A DNA stretch of 64,000 nt, taken from Mycobacterium bourgelatii (lineage in GTDB: Bacteria > Actinomycetota > Actinomycetes > Mycobacteriales > Mycobacteriaceae). Positions 61,616 to 64,000 of the stretch are shown in pieces. Below the pieces are notes generated by a model. It did no database searches, was not told the DNA's origin, and saw only the letters and a list, made by a program, of their open reading frames with translations. The translations under genes and the position numbers were made by a program. The stretch's first letter is position 1. The number at the start of each line of letters is the position of its first letter. The stretch lies in the NCBI RefSeq assembly GCF_010723575.1, contig NZ_BLKZ01000001.1, forward strand, positions 2,604,001-2,668,000, written 5' to 3'.

Positions 61616-63481
61616 ATGTCGTTTGTTATCACGCCGGAGTTGGTTGGGGCCGCAGCTGGGCAGTTGACCAGTATCAATGCGGCACTCAATGAGGCAGCCG
61701 CCGCAGCGTCGGCCCCGACCAGCAGCGTCGCCACCGCGGCCGCCGACGAGGTGTCGGCGGCCATCTCGCAGCTCTTCGGCGCGTACGGACGGGAATTCCA
61801 AGCGGCCAACGCGCAGGCAGCGGCGTTCCACGCCGAGTTTGTGCGACTGCTGAACGGTGGCGCCGCCGCCTACGTCAGCACCGAGATCGCCAACGCCGAG
61901 CGGAACCTGCTCAACGCGATCAACGCCCCCGTTCAAACGCTGTTCGGTCCGGCCGGCGGTCTGCCCACCGCCGAGCCTCTTATCCCTGGCATTTCCTTAC
62001 CTATACCGCTGCCGTCGGGACCGCTGCCAGGCCTTCCGATCCCGCCGATTTTCGGCAGTGGCGGCTTGGGCGGCCTCCTCGGCGGGGAAGGCGGACTGCT
62101 TGGGCCGATCCTTTTCGGAGGCACCGGCGGACTTCTCGGTCCGCTCATCGGCGGCAACGGCGTCCTGACCTCGCTGATCGGCAGCAGCCCGTTGGCTCCC
62201 TACTTCGCGAGCGCCGGCCAGCAGTTCGGCAACATCGTGTCCTCGATCCTCGGCGGCACCTTCCTTTCCAACCCGCTCGGGGTACTGCTGCCAGGCCTCT
62301 TCCCGCCGACCGGCGGCACACCTACCACGCCTACGTCCTATGTGCCCGGCAATGCGTGGGCACGGCTCTTCGCGAACACCGGCAACAACCTGGTTGCCCT
62401 GAACAACGCGATCGCGGCCGACCCGTTCCCGTTGTTGCGGCAGGTCATCGAAAACCAGCAGGGCTACGCGGCCGCGACGGCCAGCGACTTCGCGCGGACC
62501 TTCGCGAACCTGGACACCGAAATCGCCTACCTGCCGCTGACCATCGAGAACGGCATCGAGGGCCTCGCTTCCTTCAATGCGCTTCACTACGCCGGTGTCT
62601 TCGCCAACGGCACTGCCGGCGCTTACCAGACGATCGGTTCGTCACTGACGGCCTTCAACAGCGACTTCCAGGCCAACCTGGTGAACTTCCCGGCCGACTG
62701 GTCGAAGGTCGGCCAGGCGATCGCGGCGGGGGACTACCACCTGGCAGTCACCGACGGAACGTCCGCAGTTCTCAACCTCTTCCTGAACGGCTTCGACACC
62801 AGCAATTTGTCGGACATCAAGCTGTTGGGGCCCGTCGGAGACCTGTTCCCGATCCTGAGCCTTCCCGGCCAGCAGGCAATCGGTCTGAGCACGCTGATGA
62901 CGCCGCACTCCGTTCCCCAGCAGATGACCGCGAACCTCGGGAAGTTCTACACCGCGCTGGCGAATACCGCCGTCTCGACCACGGTGTCGACCGAGATCAG
63001 CATTCTGCCGCCCAATATCGAACTCGTCATGGCTGCGAACTTCGGCTTGCCGCTGTCACTTCTCTTCGGCGTCGGCGGAGCGCCGGTTGCCGCGATCGAC
63101 GGTCTGGCCACCGCAGGGACGGTCATCGGGGGCGGCATCGTGACCGGGAACCCGGTCCAGATCGTCGGAGGCTTCTTCGACGCACCCGCATTCATCCTGG
63201 ACGGCCTACTCAATGGTGAGACCATCGTGGACGTACCGTTGCCGGTAACCATCCCGGTGCTGCCACCCCTCATCAACGACATCAACATTCCGGTCGTGGC
63301 ACACCTGCCGTTCAACGGGCTTCTGGTTCCGCCGCATCCCTTGACGGCGACGATCCCCCTACAGATTCTGGGCAACGACATCCCGATCAACCTGACGCTC
63401 GGGGGCACGAAGTTCGGCGGCCTCTTCCAACTGCTCGTCAACACCGGATTCCGGACCCTCGCGGACTCGATCGCCAACTAG
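61616..63481 (+). CDS. PE-family protein, long Gly/Leu-rich form
   Basis: A 621-residue PE protein. PE domain 1-95 with YVSTE export motif; a Gly/Leu/Pro segment (about 125-190, GGLGGLLGGEGGLLGP); a middle part resembling the PE gene before it (NQQGYAAATASDFARTF, DLFPILSLPGQQ); and a C-terminal module VVAHLPFNGLLVPPHPLTATIP ... GGTKFGGLFQLLVNTG. The ATG follows AAAGGGGGCTGAG. The similarity of middle and end parts shows it is a paralogue of the 59.7-kb gene. Confidence 0.92.
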   Translation: MSFVITPELVGAAAGQLTSINAALNEAAAAASAPTSSVATAAADEVSAAISQLFGAYGREFQAANAQAAAFHAEFVRLLNGGAAAYVSTEIANAERNLLNAINAPVQTLFGPAGGLPTAEPLIPGISLPIPLPSGPLPGLPIPPIFGSGGLGGLLGGEGGLLGPILFGGTGGLLGPLIGGNGVLTSLIGSSPLAPYFASAGQQFGNIVSSILGGTFLSNPLGVLLPGLFPPTGGTPTTPTSYVPGNAWARLFANTGNNLVALNNAIAADPFPLLRQVIENQQGYAAATASDFARTFANLDTEIAYLPLTIENGIEGLASFNALHYAGVFANGTAGAYQTIGSSLTAFNSDFQANLVNFPADWSKVGQAIAAGDYHLAVTDGTSAVLNLFLNGFDTSNLSDIKLLGPVGDLFPILSLPGQQAIGLSTLMTPHSVPQQMTANLGKFYTALANTAVSTTVSTEISILPPNIELVMAANFGLPLSLLFGVGGAPVAAIDGLATAGTVIGGGIVTGNPVQIVGGFFDAPAFILDGLLNGETIVDVPLPVTIPVLPPLINDINIPVVAHLPFNGLLVPPHPLTATIPLQILGNDIPINLTLGGTKFGGLFQLLVNTGFRTLADSIAN

Positions 63482-64000
63482 CCGGTTGCGTACCTGCCGG
63501 CTGCCGACCCCCTAGACGCCGCACAACCGGCTTGCTCGGTAGAGGTCTGGCAAACAATCTGATGTCGTGCGGCGAGTGGGCAATCCCTCGCGGGGACGCG
63601 GATCCCAGCCTTGCTCCCAAGGCCGAAGCTCGTCGGACGGCTTGTGCAGGGCGTGGCTGGGCTCGTCGTAACCCCGTCGAAAGCAGTAGCCAAAGTGTTA
63701 TGCGGCGCCAATGTTTGGCTCCTTGGCAGGTGGGGTATCCGACTGCCAACGGAGCCGCGTGGGGTGGGCTTCTCTCGGGCATTAGCCACAAACGGTGGGG
63801 TTTCGCCTATGTTTGCTGTGATTAGATAACTGAACGCAAACGTCTCTAATATTTCGTTTATTGGATGGACGCTGCCAGCCAATTTATGGTGGCGCCGAAA
63901 AGTCGTGGTGTGCTGTGAAATATCGGCTTATGTACAGCGTTTCAATCCAGCGTGCAGCGAATACCATGATCTAGCGCGCGCAGTCAAATCTCCTGGCCGT
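63482..64000. other. Right-edge non-coding stretch
   Basis: About 520 bases to the window end. No frame shows a recognised protein pattern. From about 63820 the sequence becomes AT-rich (TAATATTTCGTTTATTGG), like the upstream regions of the PE genes, so a further gene may begin beyond the window. Confidence 0.5.

Overview
The window comes from a slow-growing non-tuberculous Mycobacterium. The base composition is high in GC, GTG/TTG starts are common, and the gene order is the Rv1624c to Rv1650 segment of M. tuberculosis: HdeD-like protein, cya, tRNA-Leu, pdtaR, Rv1627c/Rv1628c, polA, rpsA, coaE, uvrB, Rv1634, Rv1635c, Rv1636, Rv1637c, uvrA, lysX, infC-rpmI-rplT, tsnR, Rv1645c, Rv1647, Rv1648, pheS-pheT. 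Eight PE-family loci exclude a fast grower. Orthology statements rest on remembered M. tuberculosis proteins; no database was searched.

Layout. 0.0-12.2 kb is conserved housekeeping and signalling (adenylyl cyclase, ANTAR response regulator, KstR-type operator before a thiolase/DUF35 pair, polA, rpsA, coaE) with an extra acyltransferase between polA and rpsA. 12.2-25.1 kb is an accessory block between coaE and uvrB: a diiron protein / Baeyer-Villiger monooxygenase / MerR / DUF2889 operon behind a perfect palindrome, a TetR/SRPBCC divergent pair, an Fpg-type glycosylase, two proteins sharing a C-terminal module, a DUF402 protein, and an Rv1747-type FHA-ABC transporter divergent from a PknF-like kinase. 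25.2-34.8 kb returns to the core (uvrB, MFS pump, LAM-capping mannosyltransferase, cAMP-binding stress protein, metallo-hydrolase, uvrA). Both uvr genes have a PafBC-type DNA-damage promoter. 34.9-38.2 kb is a second insertion (winged-helix protein, PknH-like kinase, small coiled-coil protein). 38.2-44.1 kb holds lysX and the infC operon, whose leader ends in an intrinsic terminator ahead of an ATC start codon.

44.1-63.5 kb is dominated by PE genes. One is split by an IS1380-type element with a 4-bp target duplication and rejoins in frame when the element is removed. Another has lost its conserved C-terminus to a frameshift, and one is a remnant. The most striking is a PE_PGRS protein fused to a cellulose-binding (CBM2-like) module and a GH18 chitinase-like domain with an intact DxDxE motif, i.e. 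a predicted type VII-secreted polysaccharide hydrolase. No PPE partner gene is present.

Functional threads: cAMP (two class III cyclases plus an Rv1636-type cAMP-binding protein), DNA repair (polA, uvrA, uvrB, an Fpg homologue), cell-envelope building (LAM capping, LysX, an FHA-ABC exporter with a kinase) and translation. Several single-base frameshifts (monooxygenase, transposase, two PE genes) should be checked against raw reads before being called mutations.
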